Assembly (NCBI RefSeq): GCF_000275845.1
Contig: NW_006766886.1
Location: 1,223,799 to 1,276,135, forward strand
From: Dichomitus squalens LYAD-421 SS1
Taxonomy: Eukaryota > Basidiomycota > Agaricomycetes > Polyporales > Polyporaceae
Length of the DNA: 52,337 nt
Reading direction: 5' to 3'
A model generated the notes under the pieces. It did no database searches and was not told where the DNA came from. It worked only from the letters and a program-made list of their open reading frames with translations. Made by a program: the position numbers and the translations under genes. Shown here piece after piece: positions 36,991 through 47,343 of the stretch (positions within the stretch are counted from its first letter, which is position 1; each line of letters opens with the position of its first letter).

Positions 36991-38541
36991 ATGCTCTTCT
37001 CGACGGTGACCAGCTGGATTGCATCCTTCCTCGCCGTCTCAACGTCTCTTCATGACAGGACGCCGCTGTACCCACGACCCGAAGCGGCAGCGCCAACAGC
37101 CCCTCTAAACTTCGAGCTGCGCCATCTCCATGCTACTTCCTCCGATGGGAGAATACTCTTCCAAGACGTACAGAAGTCTGGTATTGACGCGCTCGCGCTG
37201 ACTGGGGAGCCGACGAGCTATTCGTTACGATCGCGACGCGTGAAGGCACACCGGCCGACTTCCATTGATGCCTTCCACAAGGCCCGGCTGCGCTCCATGC
37301 GCTTCCAGCAGAGCGAGGCAATAGACTGGGATGAGATTGATGTAGAAGGGCCCGATGTTGAAGATAGGGAGACCTTGCTGCTACTGGCAAAGATGACAAA
37401 CAACGCGTATCTCATGCCGGATGAGGAGGGATGGTATCCATTGGGTGACCGTTGGAATGTGGTCAGTGGCCCTTTATAGACATGCGCACGCATACGACGA
37501 GCTTGACTGATACAATCCCCAGAGCTACCCTTTTGGATGGGAGCCTGACGACGACGGCTTTCGCGGGCACGTCTTCGCGACGCCCGATAACTCCACGGTC
37601 GTCCTCTCCATCAAGGGCACCTCTGCCACTTTCATTGGTGGGGGCGGCCCAACCGCGAAGAAAGACAAGTTCAACGACAACCTCCTCTTCAGCTGCTGTT
37701 GCGCACGCGTGGATTGGACATGGACGACTGTGTGCAATTGCTACCGCGGGGGATGGAAGTGCGACCAAGACTGCTTAGAGGACGCGCTAGTAGAGGAGAG
37801 TCTGTTCTATCCTATAGGAACTGTGGGTTTTCCCTCTTGGTGGACTATATGCGTCGTTCGCTGATCGTGTCTCTCGCCTTTTCTCTCTCTCTTGTCGCCG
37901 AAGAATTTGTACAACAATCTCACATACCTATACCCCGACTCAACCATCTGGATGACCGGCCACTCACTCGGCGGCGCTCTCGCGTCGCTCCTGGGTGTCA
38001 CCTTTGGCACGCCAACACTCGCCATTGAGGCCCCCGGCGAGAAGATGGCCTCCCGCCGCCTACACCTTCCCTCCCCCGTACGTCAACCCTTCATCCTCTA
38101 CTCCTACCCAGCTTTCACCTCTCTCCCCCTTCGCTCACTTGCCTATCCAGCCTGATGTCCAGCATGTCACCCACCTCTACCACACCGCGGACCCGATTGC
38201 AATGGGCACCTGCAATGGGGTGCTGTCTTCGTGCGCGTTGGGCGGGTACGCGATGGAGAGCAAGTGCCACTTAGGCCGGTCGATCGTGTACGACACCGTG
38301 TCGAATCTCTCGTGGTCGGTCGACATCCGGACGCACACGATCGTAAACGTTATTGAGAAGCTCCTGGCGAAACCGTGGCCGCCAGCGATCGACCAGGGGC
38401 GCGAGGTGCCCGAGGCAATGTCGGAAGATGACTGTATGGTGAGCTGTTGCTGCTTGTGCCTCGTCGGTTGAGGAGCAAAGAGCTGATGAATCGATGTAGG
38501 AGTGTTACAGTTGGGACTTTGGAAACTACCCAGCGAAGTAG
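36991..38541 (+). CDS. ATG15: ATG15, vacuolar (autophagic-body) phospholipase
   Basis: Atg15 is a membrane-anchored lipase, delivered through the multivesicular pathway, that breaks down autophagic bodies in the vacuole. Five exons: 36991-37461, 37523-37822, 37904-38077, 38151-38438 and 38500-38541 (424 aa). The N-terminal segment LFSTVTSWIASFLAVSTS is a short hydrophobic anchor. Conserved features are the lipase region SYPFGWEPDDDGFRGHVFAT, VVLSIKGTS, the Cys-rich stretch CCCARVDWTWTTVCNCY, the nucleophile elbow GHSLGG (Ser278), HLYHTADPIAMGTCNG, and the C-terminal CYSWDFGNYP. The length and motif order match fungal Atg15. The usual long C-terminal Ser/Thr tail is absent; the protein stops 12 codons after CYSW begins. 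Confidence 0.94.
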
Positions 38542-38851
38542 TCTCTCGCACTGGTAGAGGAGTGTCTTAGATATCATTAATGTGTAGTGCTCAATGACCA
38601 GCAACTACGATCTCTATGGATCCTGGAGTACCATCGGCGCGATGCACTGTCCCAACATCTATCTCTATTCCACCTGCGCCACCTGCCCTGCCCCGTCATC
38701 TGCACGAGCCTGTTTAGTAGGAGAGCATCTTTCTTGGGATCGTCTCTCCCTTCCAATAAGAAAGAGAATGCCACCCTAGAAAAGACGCCTTAGCCCTCGA
38801 CCAGACCGCCTGTCGCTGTTGTGGTGTTCAAAGTCCTGGAGGGTGTGCGTC

Positions 38852-40591
38852 TCACCGGATCGCGTCCGCATTGTCCATGACTGATCAAATATGGTGAGTC
38901 AAAGTCTATGTACCTGCACCCGTATGACACTCACAATGTTCGTCTTCGTCGTTCCCATGGTACCGCAACAGCCACTCCCAATCATCGTTGCCGTAGTCGT
39001 CGGCGGTCCTGAAGTAAACTTTGGGGTATGGCCAGCGCGGCCGAACGACGACGGCCCCTGTAGTCGGATCCCGCCCGATAGGTCGTATCTGTGCGCCATA
39101 ACCGAATAGCTCGAGATTGGGCGGAGGATTGTTCAACACGGCGGCTTTGAGCTTGAGAGCGTCGTAGAAGTCCGGTACCAGGTGCAGATAGCGAAGCGAA
39201 CGGCGGCTATTGAACTGAGAGCCGTACAAGGAGACCCTCAGTGCCATTGCAAAGAGAAGGCAGAACATGGCCCTCTTACCAATTCAATCCATTCATCTGC
39301 GGGGACGGATGACGAGGATATGTTCACCCAAATGAGCAGGGCAGTCAAGTTGTCAGGCAAGTACACCTCCAGGTCCTGTATGTGCTCCTTCTGTAGTGAA
39401 GCGACCCGGACGCTCAGTCCGACGACCTGCAGCTCGCGCAGCTTTGGCATGATCTCGAGGATCGGGGTTATCAACAGCGCTGTGTCTGCCGCGAGCCACC
39501 GTGCGTCGACGCGCACCATCACGTCCATCCGCCTGAGACGCTTCTTCTTCTGCAGGAAGCGCGCGAGGACCGCGAGGTCGTCCCCAGAGTAATCGACGCT
39601 CCAGATTTTGAACGAGTCGAGGTCCGGGAGCGCTTTTGGTTGCGCGCGGAGGACGGGGATGAGGACGTCTTCGGCATATGTGAACACGAGAGAGAGGGCG
39701 CGCAGGTGCGTGCAGTGCGCGAACAGCTCCCCCAGCTCCTCGTGGCCTTGAATACCAACGATGTCAAGTTCTGCGAGGCTCGCGAACGAGGGCATGGGGA
39801 GACATTGGTCGCATGTCTCGCCGGCGAGCCTGAGGGCGCGGAGAGTATTCGCGTTGGCTTCGAGGACATCGCGGATAAGCGATGGCTCATCGGCGTCCTG
39901 GTCCAAAACTGTGAGGGATGTGAGATCGTGTATAGGGGAGAGGAGCGAAATAGCGCCCTCTGGAAGTTCTTGTCTGTGGCAAGGGATAGTACAGAGCATT
40001 AGTCGCGACTGCAACAGATCGGCAGAGGCGACTCACGGCATCCCAAGCTCCCGCAGGGTCGTATGAGAGGAATTGGCAAGAACCTTGAAGACTTCGAGGG
40101 GCATCCGGGGAGAAGAGCCATGCCAGAAGAACCCGCGGAGTTCAGGGATAGCTTCCAAAGCGTCGGCTAGGAAACCTTCGCGCAGATACAGGGACGATGA
40201 GTGTGCCGTTTCATCTTCACAAAGAGCACTCACGGATAGCGAGCTGCATCTCCACTCCAGCACAAGAGAACGCACGCACGGAGACCCTCTTCACCTTCCT
40301 CGCGAAGTCTGGGGTACGCATGATGTGCCGCAGGACCTCGTAGGAGGCGTCCGCCCGTCGTATGAGATCCGCCTTCTCATCATCTGTGAACACCTCCTCG
40401 TCGTCTATATGTTCAAACGGCCTCCAGAGTCCCAAAGATATCGAGACGTGAGAGAAGACGTAGGTCAAGGCGATGTCGTGAAACATCTCTGAGACAGAGA
40501 GACATGTCTTCTGGTCGACAGAGGGCAGCATCTCGATGATGGGATACCATAGTTCTGCTGGCATGGCCTTGGGAGAGATAGACGTTGTCAT
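38852..40591 (-). CDS. F-box-like domain protein
   Basis: Probably a substrate-receptor subunit of an SCF ubiquitin ligase; such genes are very numerous in basidiomycetes. Five exons (plus coordinates): 40234-40591, 40037-40175, 39280-39973, 38935-39214 and 38852-38880 (499 aa). The N-terminal AMPAELWYPIIEMLPSVDQ followed by a CLSVSEMFHDIALTYVFSHV-type helix is the F-box-like module (about residues 9-52). After it come Leu-rich stretches in weak repeats, such as LTSLTVLDQD, LAELDIVGIQGHEELGELF and LRALSLVFTY, consistent with an LRR-like body. The last intron is 54 nt and adds the end FMDNADAIR. Without it the frame would stop at 38906 after a Cys/His-containing tail. The target is unknown. 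Confidence 0.82.
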
Positions 40592-41025
40592 ACTGCCCGA
40601 CTGTGCACTGTCGATTGGGCAATCCGTGGAGCATTAGGCTGGAGATCCAATGTGTTGGACGTTGAATAATGAGAGACCTTCTTCATGGGACTACTGAGAA
40701 GCGACGGCACGATACGGCCTACCCGAAAAAAGTCGACTGGCCGCGTTTTCCGCGTTTCCCGGAGATATCTGGCCCCCGCGGACGATGATGTCATGCAGGA
40801 ACAATCATTGGTCGTACATACTTACGCAAGCAGTATATGGCGATGACCCTCGGAAGGCTACTGGGGTCCAGGCATACGTATTCTATAATCGCGAAGGAAA
40901 TATAACATTGTTGAGAGTGAGGCATATCAGCAACTCACATGAGCATACTGGAACTGAGGAACCATTGCAATGAATTGATAAGTATTCTATGTGCAAGATA
41001 CAACATATGGCGCCCCGCCACCCCT
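40592..41025. other. Intergenic region
   Basis: F-box gene promoter and carrier-gene 3' flank. No gene seen. Confidence 0.5.
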
Positions 41026-42819
41026 CTACGGCTTAACGCCCTGGAGACGGTAGAAAAGCATCATGATGGCCAAGGCGTAGTGCTCAAACTGGTCCTTGGA
41101 CATGAACAGCAGGGCCTGCGTCAAAACCGCCTTGACCAGCTGCGCACTCATCCCCTGCAAAAGATATACGGAATGTCAGGCACTCGACCGCAACAATCGC
41201 GATTGCAAACGAACGACGCACCTGGTACCAACCGACGAAGCCCTTCCGCCGCCATACGCGGGCGAGCACCGTCAGCGCACCGACGTGGTGGCCGCCCTTG
41301 TGATGGGGCTTGTTGTGCTTCGGAAGGGGGAGATGCTCCTCTTCCGCTTCCTCGATATCAGCGGAACGCGCCTGGATGCGCACCTTCGCCATGATATACG
41401 GATAGGTGACCTACAAAAGTACATGGGAAACAGTCAGCCGTCACCCTACACATCGAGTCAAGGCAACAGAGCACACGTACCACAGTAGCCAGAGCCTTGC
41501 TGATCGCCCCGACGGTGAACGACATCCACGGGCTGAGCTTCGCGTTCATGTTCGTCTCGCCCTTGGCGAGGAGCAGCAAGCTCTTCACGCGCTCGAACAT
41601 CCCGTACGTGATCGCCGGGTTCACGGTGAGCACCAGCCCGGGCTTCAGTCCGAGCCATAGGCCCGTCACGCCCTCCTCCGCGACGATCTCGCGCGCGACC
41701 CCCAGGAACGAGTCGTCGTACTCCTCCTCCTCCTCCTCCTCGTCAGCGTTCGCCTCAAGATCGCCCTCCTTCGCCGGCGCCTTGCCCTTGCCCTTTGCTT
41801 TGGGGCGGTCGGGAGCGCGCCCGACCTGCTGCCGGGTCGCGATAACGGCGACGGGGATGGTGAAGACCTGCGCGAGCGCGCCTGCGACCGCACCCAGGGC
41901 GAGCTCTGCCGCCGTGCTTAGTGGTGGGGCTGACACGCCTGCTGGGCGTTTGACGGCGAGACGCTTTATATACGACGTGCGGATGAACGAGTAGAAGAAG
42001 AAGTACGCGTATTCTGATAAGGGGGTGAGAGGTAGAATAGGATGATGTGGAGGTGACGGACGTACGCATGGAGAAGGTGTTGAGCATGGTGGCTAGGAAC
42101 CCCCTGTAGTACCCGAACAGGCCCTCCTCCCGGAGTATGCTCTCGAGCACAGCGAGCACGCTCAGCTTTTCTCCGGAATCACCTGTGCTTGCCTGTATCC
42201 GCGTCTTCACGCTACGGCGATGTCAGGAGTATTACATCATAAGGATGAAGGTCGTGCTCACATATCAAGAGGGTACACAACGCTGCAACATAGGGAAGCA
42301 GTCAGCCAAGTGCTTTACGGATACTATCGGCAGTATATGAGATGTAAGCTAGCAGCGACCTGGAGTGGTATCATAACAGAGACAGTTCGTGTTGTAGTCG
42401 CAAATGAAGGCACCGTGATGTCATCTATTGCTTCCTTCCGGAAGAGATGTGCCTCAGCAACCGTCGACGAATGGAAGTCGGTACTTGGGCATCAGGTCAC
42501 AACTTCGCGATTCGGACAGGTAGAGCTTAGACACAGGGAGCATAGTGCACATCATATGAGCGTGCCCGACATGTTCTGAGCAGACCCTCGAAGGCATGCC
42601 AGTGCTCGCAGCTGGGGTGATATGCCTCTTCACTAACACACGACTGCCCCCACCTCTAGCCCCTGCGCCATACCTGGCCTTACGCCTAGCCTCGCGCCCC
42701 GCCCCGCCTGGAACTGCGCATGTATCAGACCAACAGAATACTCACGCGTTACTGAAGCATGCTCCCAACGCTCCGGCCAACGCGGACCCGAATGGCGTGA
42801 GTTGTGTAGGTTTCGACAT
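41026..42819 (-). CDS. ANT1: Mitochondrial-carrier-family transporter, peroxisomal ANT1/PMP34-like
   Basis: Probably exchanges ATP for AMP across the peroxisomal membrane to support fatty-acid activation. Six exons (plus coordinates): 42746-42819, 42262-42282, 42066-42211, 41481-42013, 41222-41410 and 41026-41154 (363 aa). The carrier signature is full in repeat 1 (YPLDIVKTRIQ), degenerate in repeat 2 (IPVAVIATRQQ) and modified in repeat 3 (YPYIMAKVRIQ), as in peroxisomal ANT1-type carriers. Also present are EGLFGYYRGF, EGVTGLWLGLKPGL and KGFVGWYQGM, the usual [F/G]xxGxxxG motifs of each repeat. The loop after repeat 2's signature has a Lys-rich then 7-Glu insertion. Exon 2 is only 21 nt. The start MSKPTQLTPFGSALAGALGA is the first ATG of the frame. 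It could alternatively be a mitochondrial carrier. Confidence 0.9.
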
Positions 42820-43644
42820 CCCGGGTCCGTAGCAGCGAAAGACGGCCAGACAAGCAGGAGCAGGAATTGGGATCCCAAAGGAACGAAGCAAGTCAGTAGA
42901 TATGTCGGCCGCTGACACTCGAGCTGCCCCGCGGGGCGCAAGAGAGTCGGACGAAGCAAGGACCGGGTGCCGGTCTCGGCGACCGGTGGCCCGCCTAACC
43001 TTCACATGCATCGTACCACCCTAACCCTACCTCCCCTCTTTCTCCGTTCTCACCTGTGGACATCATACATATCATGTCCATACCTCGAGACTCTTCAAGC
43101 ATCATGTGTATCATCAAAACTCTGGTCGTTTGCCAGGTGTTCAACTCAGCAGCCATCTGTCTCCTATAGCTGCGTATTCTGCAGTCTGGCCGCTAGTCGA
43201 TCGTCCGTGGCGCACCCCGAGAATGCGGAGGGGCCCGGTAGGAATCCACGACCGGACAGAAAACGCTCGGAGATGTAGCGGCCATGATGTGACGCTACGG
43301 CGTTGACTACTCAGGCTGACAACACCCAGACGCTTCCACCCTTTGTAACCTACCAGGCAGGCTGTGACGATTTGCCTTGCAGCGCGCTATGCCCAATGTA
43401 GCTTAAGTCTGGCGTATCTATGGAAAATGAACCCCTGGAGGGAATTCAATAATTGGCACTATGACTGCCAAGCCCGCTTCCTGGACACCGCCAGGACAGG
43501 GGAGCCTCAATCCGTCTCACGTTACACTCTAAGTCGTTGAACTCTGCCAGGTAGGCCGCAACAACTCTTAGCATGTAAGTCAAGTATACACGATCATATT
43601 CCACAAAGTTGATACAGAGACCAAGTCGCTATGGTGTGCCATAA
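42820..43644. other. Intergenic region
   Basis: Carrier promoter and 3' flank of the GST gene. No gene, RNA or repeat recognised. Confidence 0.5.
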
Positions 43645-44620
43645 TCAAGCAGTGGTCTTGCGCTTGAGCCCGGGATGGTCCTTCCAAAGCTCCACCTGTA
43701 CGTCCTATCGGCACGAAATGTCAACGACCGCAACCGCCGTATACGGAGTTATAGCACTAACCTCTTCCCAGGAGTTTTGGAAACTGGGCCGCTCCGTCAC
43801 ATCTTGGACATACCTGTTGAACCGCGCATACTTTTCCCCCGCAAGCGCCGCCCGAAGCTTGTCGCCCTCCTCCTGGCTGTACGCGCCCAGGTTCTTGCGC
43901 AGGAACAGCATCAGGCGGGCAAGCCAGGGCCCGACAGCGCAGTCTGCAATTGAGAACTGCCCGATGGCGAACCCCGTCGGGTGGAGGACCGCCTGGAATT
44001 TGTCCACAGCTTGCAGCACGGACTCACAAGGATGGGCCAGGAAGAATGCGGCTCTGAAGGCATGGTGGACGTAGTTCTCGTAATACGCGATCACTCGGCG
44101 GGCCTTAGCGCGGAGCACGGGGTCCGCGGGCAAGAGGTCCGACTCGGGGTAGATGTCCGCGAGGAACTCGAGTAGTGCGAGGGACTCGGTGAGCTTCTCG
44201 GACTCAGGTGAGGGTTGGTCCGATGGGACATCGGGCCCGCCGTAGGTGATAGCGGGGATCTGCGAGGCGGTACTAAACGGTAAGTAGATTGTTTCATCGT
44301 CGGTGATGGAGGGCAATACCGACCTTTCCGAGGGGATTAATCGTATAGTACCAGTGAGGCTTGTTGCCCTTCTCTTTGCCAAATTCGTGGATTTTGTATT
44401 GCGCCCCAGCTTCATCTAGGGCAATCCGGACCTGGGAGAATCAGGCTCAACCGAGGAGAGCGCGCAACTTCTGTCAGCGATCGCCTTGCTACTCACCCGT
44501 TGGGCGTACGGAGAGTACTGTGCGAATCATAGCATGGCGTCAGTACCGATATAGACGTGGACACATACCAAACTCTCTTACGGTTGCAGTATAGAGGGTG
44601 AGCTGTTTTGTGGCGGCCAT
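43645..44620 (-). CDS. Glutathione S-transferase (Ure2p-like / fungal cytosolic type)
   Basis: Conjugates or transfers glutathione in detoxification. Five exons (plus coordinates): 44582-44620, 44497-44517, 44324-44431, 43762-44259 and 43645-43704 (241 aa). The thioredoxin-fold half holds the start LTLYTATYSPYAQRVRIALD, where Tyr/Ser in the YSPYAQRV turn are candidates for activating glutathione, then NPLGKIPAITYGG with the cis-Pro, and the Glu-Ser of SPESEKLTESLALLEFLADI. The alpha-helical half includes FAIGQFSIADCAVGPWLARL, the GST N-capping region. The C-terminus is Lys-rich (LKRKTTA). The first intron uses the donor GTAAGA after codon 13. The 21-nt second exon encodes YSPYAQR. Confidence 0.92.
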
Positions 44621-45329
44621 GATAGTGGCTGTTGTGTCAGGGGTAGCAAGCGGGGCGCAAGCTTTTATACCTCTTTGTCGTCTCACCAGCGGCAAGTCGG
44701 TCAAGGACCCCAATGTAATCATGCGGACTGCGCTGGGGTTGGTCCGCACAGCCTTCCCAACTCTCTAGACTTCAGCTGGGGTGAAGTTATCAAAACGTAG
44801 AGCGTATCGTCACAGCCCAAGTATCCATCGAAAGCAACGGATGATAATGACACGAGCGTATAAGCCAACTACCGAACCCCAAAGCATTGCCGTGGTGCCC
44901 CCTAAGGAACAAGGACCTGCGTCTACCAATCCAAAGTCTTTCGATGACGGTTGCTTGGATAGGCACAATGCAGGTCGCGTCACGCTTGATCATTAGTGGA
45001 CGCCAAACTGCCCGCTGCAACGAGTCTAAGAACATACATACCCCCTACGATTCCTAGTTGGCCATCCTCATCACCTTGAACTAAGTTACGCGCTAAGGGT
45101 GTCGGCGATTAGGACTAAATGATTGACACTGACCTTCGGGTGCGATGCGGCTGACATGTTGTTAAGAGCATGGTCTTCACACTTGACGAACAAGCAACAG
45201 TGACGCGAACATGTTCACACCTGAACGTGGTTCGCACTGCAATCCAGCCATGGGGTAAGAGGTCCCAGCACAGCTACAGTGTAATTCCAGGACACGTCAA
45301 CGAGCAGGAACCATACTCCGCAAAAAGCA
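44621..45329. other. Intergenic region
   Basis: GST promoter and 3' flank of the next minus-strand gene. No gene recognised. Confidence 0.5.
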
Positions 45330-46678
45330 CTATGAAGACGCAGAGCCGGCCGGAGCTGAGGCGGGGCTTCTGTTGTCAGGCTTCCGCCGATTCTCCCAAG
45401 GGTATTTCCATTTCGGGCCCGCCACCGTCTTGAGGCTGCGCCACACGCCTCGTGTGAGTATTGTGCCGATGCAGCAAGTCGACTCTGTCACGTACTCGTT
45501 CCAGGACCACGCATACGCCCACTTTCCACCAGTCTTCCCCATCTGTAACAACCGCGAGGCCACGCTCTCCCGTTGACGGGGCGGTTTCTTGGACAAGAAC
45601 GCGTGCTCCAGCCCGTTGAACTTGATACATTGGCCAGTTTGGGGCGGTTCGAAGTTGCCGTTGTATCGCTCAGCATAGTGCACTGGCTCCACGATGCGCA
45701 GGACACGCAAAGCCAGGTAACCTTTTGTATCCCGTCCGCGTCGATTCTCGAATTGACACAAGAGGACGCCAGCTGGGTGATATCATAGTGAGCATGTGCT
45801 AACGACGAGCGTCGCAGTCTACGAACACGTACATTTGAACGGATACACTTCTCCCGAAAATATCTGATTCGCGTAGATGTGGCCAATGCCTTTTTGGGTG
45901 ACTAAGAAGATCTTGTGCGTCGGGTTCGCCAGGTCGAGATAGAACGGCTGCCACGTTCTAAACAAAAGCTGGGAGAAGGCGCCAAGGGTGGAATTCGCCA
46001 CCGACTCTGCCAGCCCTACACAGCAATCATATAGCTGTGGAGGCACGTAGCCATCCTGTTGTAGAACCTGCACGATGCTGGTGTACCGCGGCGATGTCGC
46101 CAGGGCGATGAGTGGGATATGCCAAGGCGTTCCGTACGGTGTCAATAGGTCCTGGCCACGGAGGTGCCCGTTCAGATCTGGTGTCTGGGCGATGCGGAAA
46201 CGGAGCCCGCTTGCGACAGGATAACGGTGCTGGTGAAAGTACAGGAAGCCGCGGGTGTTAACAGGAAATGGGAAGTAGGCTATTTCCCGGCGCTTGGGTT
46301 CTTCGTGCCGCCAAACCTTGCGCCAATAGTTGATGTAGGGGAAGTTCAGGCCATCGTGTGACGTTGAGGGGCTTGCCTCGTCATCTCTGGCATCCGCGAG
46401 TACGCCACGTGAATCAGACAGGTCAAGGTAGTCCTCTTGCTGGAACCGGCCATGATATAGTGTGCGGAGAGGAAGAGGACGGTGGGAGCGAATGCGGTAG
46501 TCGATGGTAATAGAAGGATAGGGAGTTCGCGGCGACTGTGCACTGTCGGTGTTATCACTCGGCGCAGAAGGAGATGGGTTTGCTTCAAGATACTCACCGT
46601 TTGTGAGGTAGTGTAGTATGCTACTCGTAGAGGCCCTGCGCGGCGAGCTACGGTCTTGGTGGCGGTCTGGAGGAACAT
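45330..46678 (-). CDS. Protein of unknown function (408 aa), possible mitochondrial presequence
   Basis: Three exons (plus coordinates): 46598-46678, 45833-46535 and 45330-45772. All joins are in frame with GT/AG borders. The N-terminus MFLQTATKTVARRAGPLRVA is rich in Arg/Lys/Thr/Ala with no acidic residue, like a mitochondrial targeting peptide. The body has many aromatic residues: DYRIRSHRPLPLRTLYHGRF, FPVNTRGFLYFHQHRYP, LLTPYGTPWHIPLIALAT, LFRTWQPFYLDLANPTHKIF. It ends in a basic region and an Ala/Ser-rich tail. There is no transmembrane segment. I do not recognise the family. Codon use and length say it is a real gene. It is divergent from the arrestin-like gene with 665 bp between starts. 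Confidence 0.8.
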
Positions 46679-47343
46679 GGAACCGAGGCTGCAGCAGCGT
46701 TGTTAGACCCTAATCACGTCCTGACTCCCTGTGCTGTTGCCTGTACTGCCCGATACACGATCCCTAGTATATCCTTTGCCCTAGATTAGCTACGTTTCCA
46801 TGCAGGAGGGAGAGACCGTTGTAAGGTAGACGCGAGTGAGTGCGTAGATGGTGGACCAGTAGACCGTGACGGAGGTGGGCGGCTACTACATAGTCGCCGT
46901 CCGCCGCTTGACAAGAGTCTAGGCTCGCCTATAGGATATTTGCTTCTTTCTCCCATCTCCAATTCCAACCACACTCATCTGCAATCATTGCTCTATTTCG
47001 TGTTCTTAAGTGCAGTGTTTGCATGCATCGCAAAGCTTTCGCCGGCATTTCTTCCAGTGGCCGTGGCAGCATAAGAGCCACAACGATGGAGGCGTCTCGA
47101 TGATGAGTAGAACATGTAGCGAAGGGTCTCGGTTCAGTGCTTGCGACGCCTGGGAGGTTGTAAGTGCGTATACTTTGATAGGAGCGAGGTCTGCGTATCT
47201 TCCCTCCTCTTGCCAATTCACACCCTGCTAGAGCACGGGAATATGAGGGTTTCGTGCCTGGTCCCCACGCTGCCCGAGTTGCACTACTGTGTCAACGCTG
47301 TGCTCCTATTTCCCGCCGCACTCAACTCTTTCCGAAACCGCCT
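46679..47343. promoter_or_regulatory. Divergent promoter region of the 408-aa gene and arrestin-like gene
   Basis: Contains both upstream regions. No further gene seen; the ATG at 47254 lies in the frame leading into the arrestin-like start but would add a Cys/Arg-rich tail unlike the family. Confidence 0.45.

Noticed and set aside
47254..47343. Upstream in-frame ATG extending the arrestin-like protein
   Set aside because: It would add a Cys/Arg-rich tail unlike arrestin N-termini; the ATG at 47344 starts a typical Pro/Asp-rich leader.
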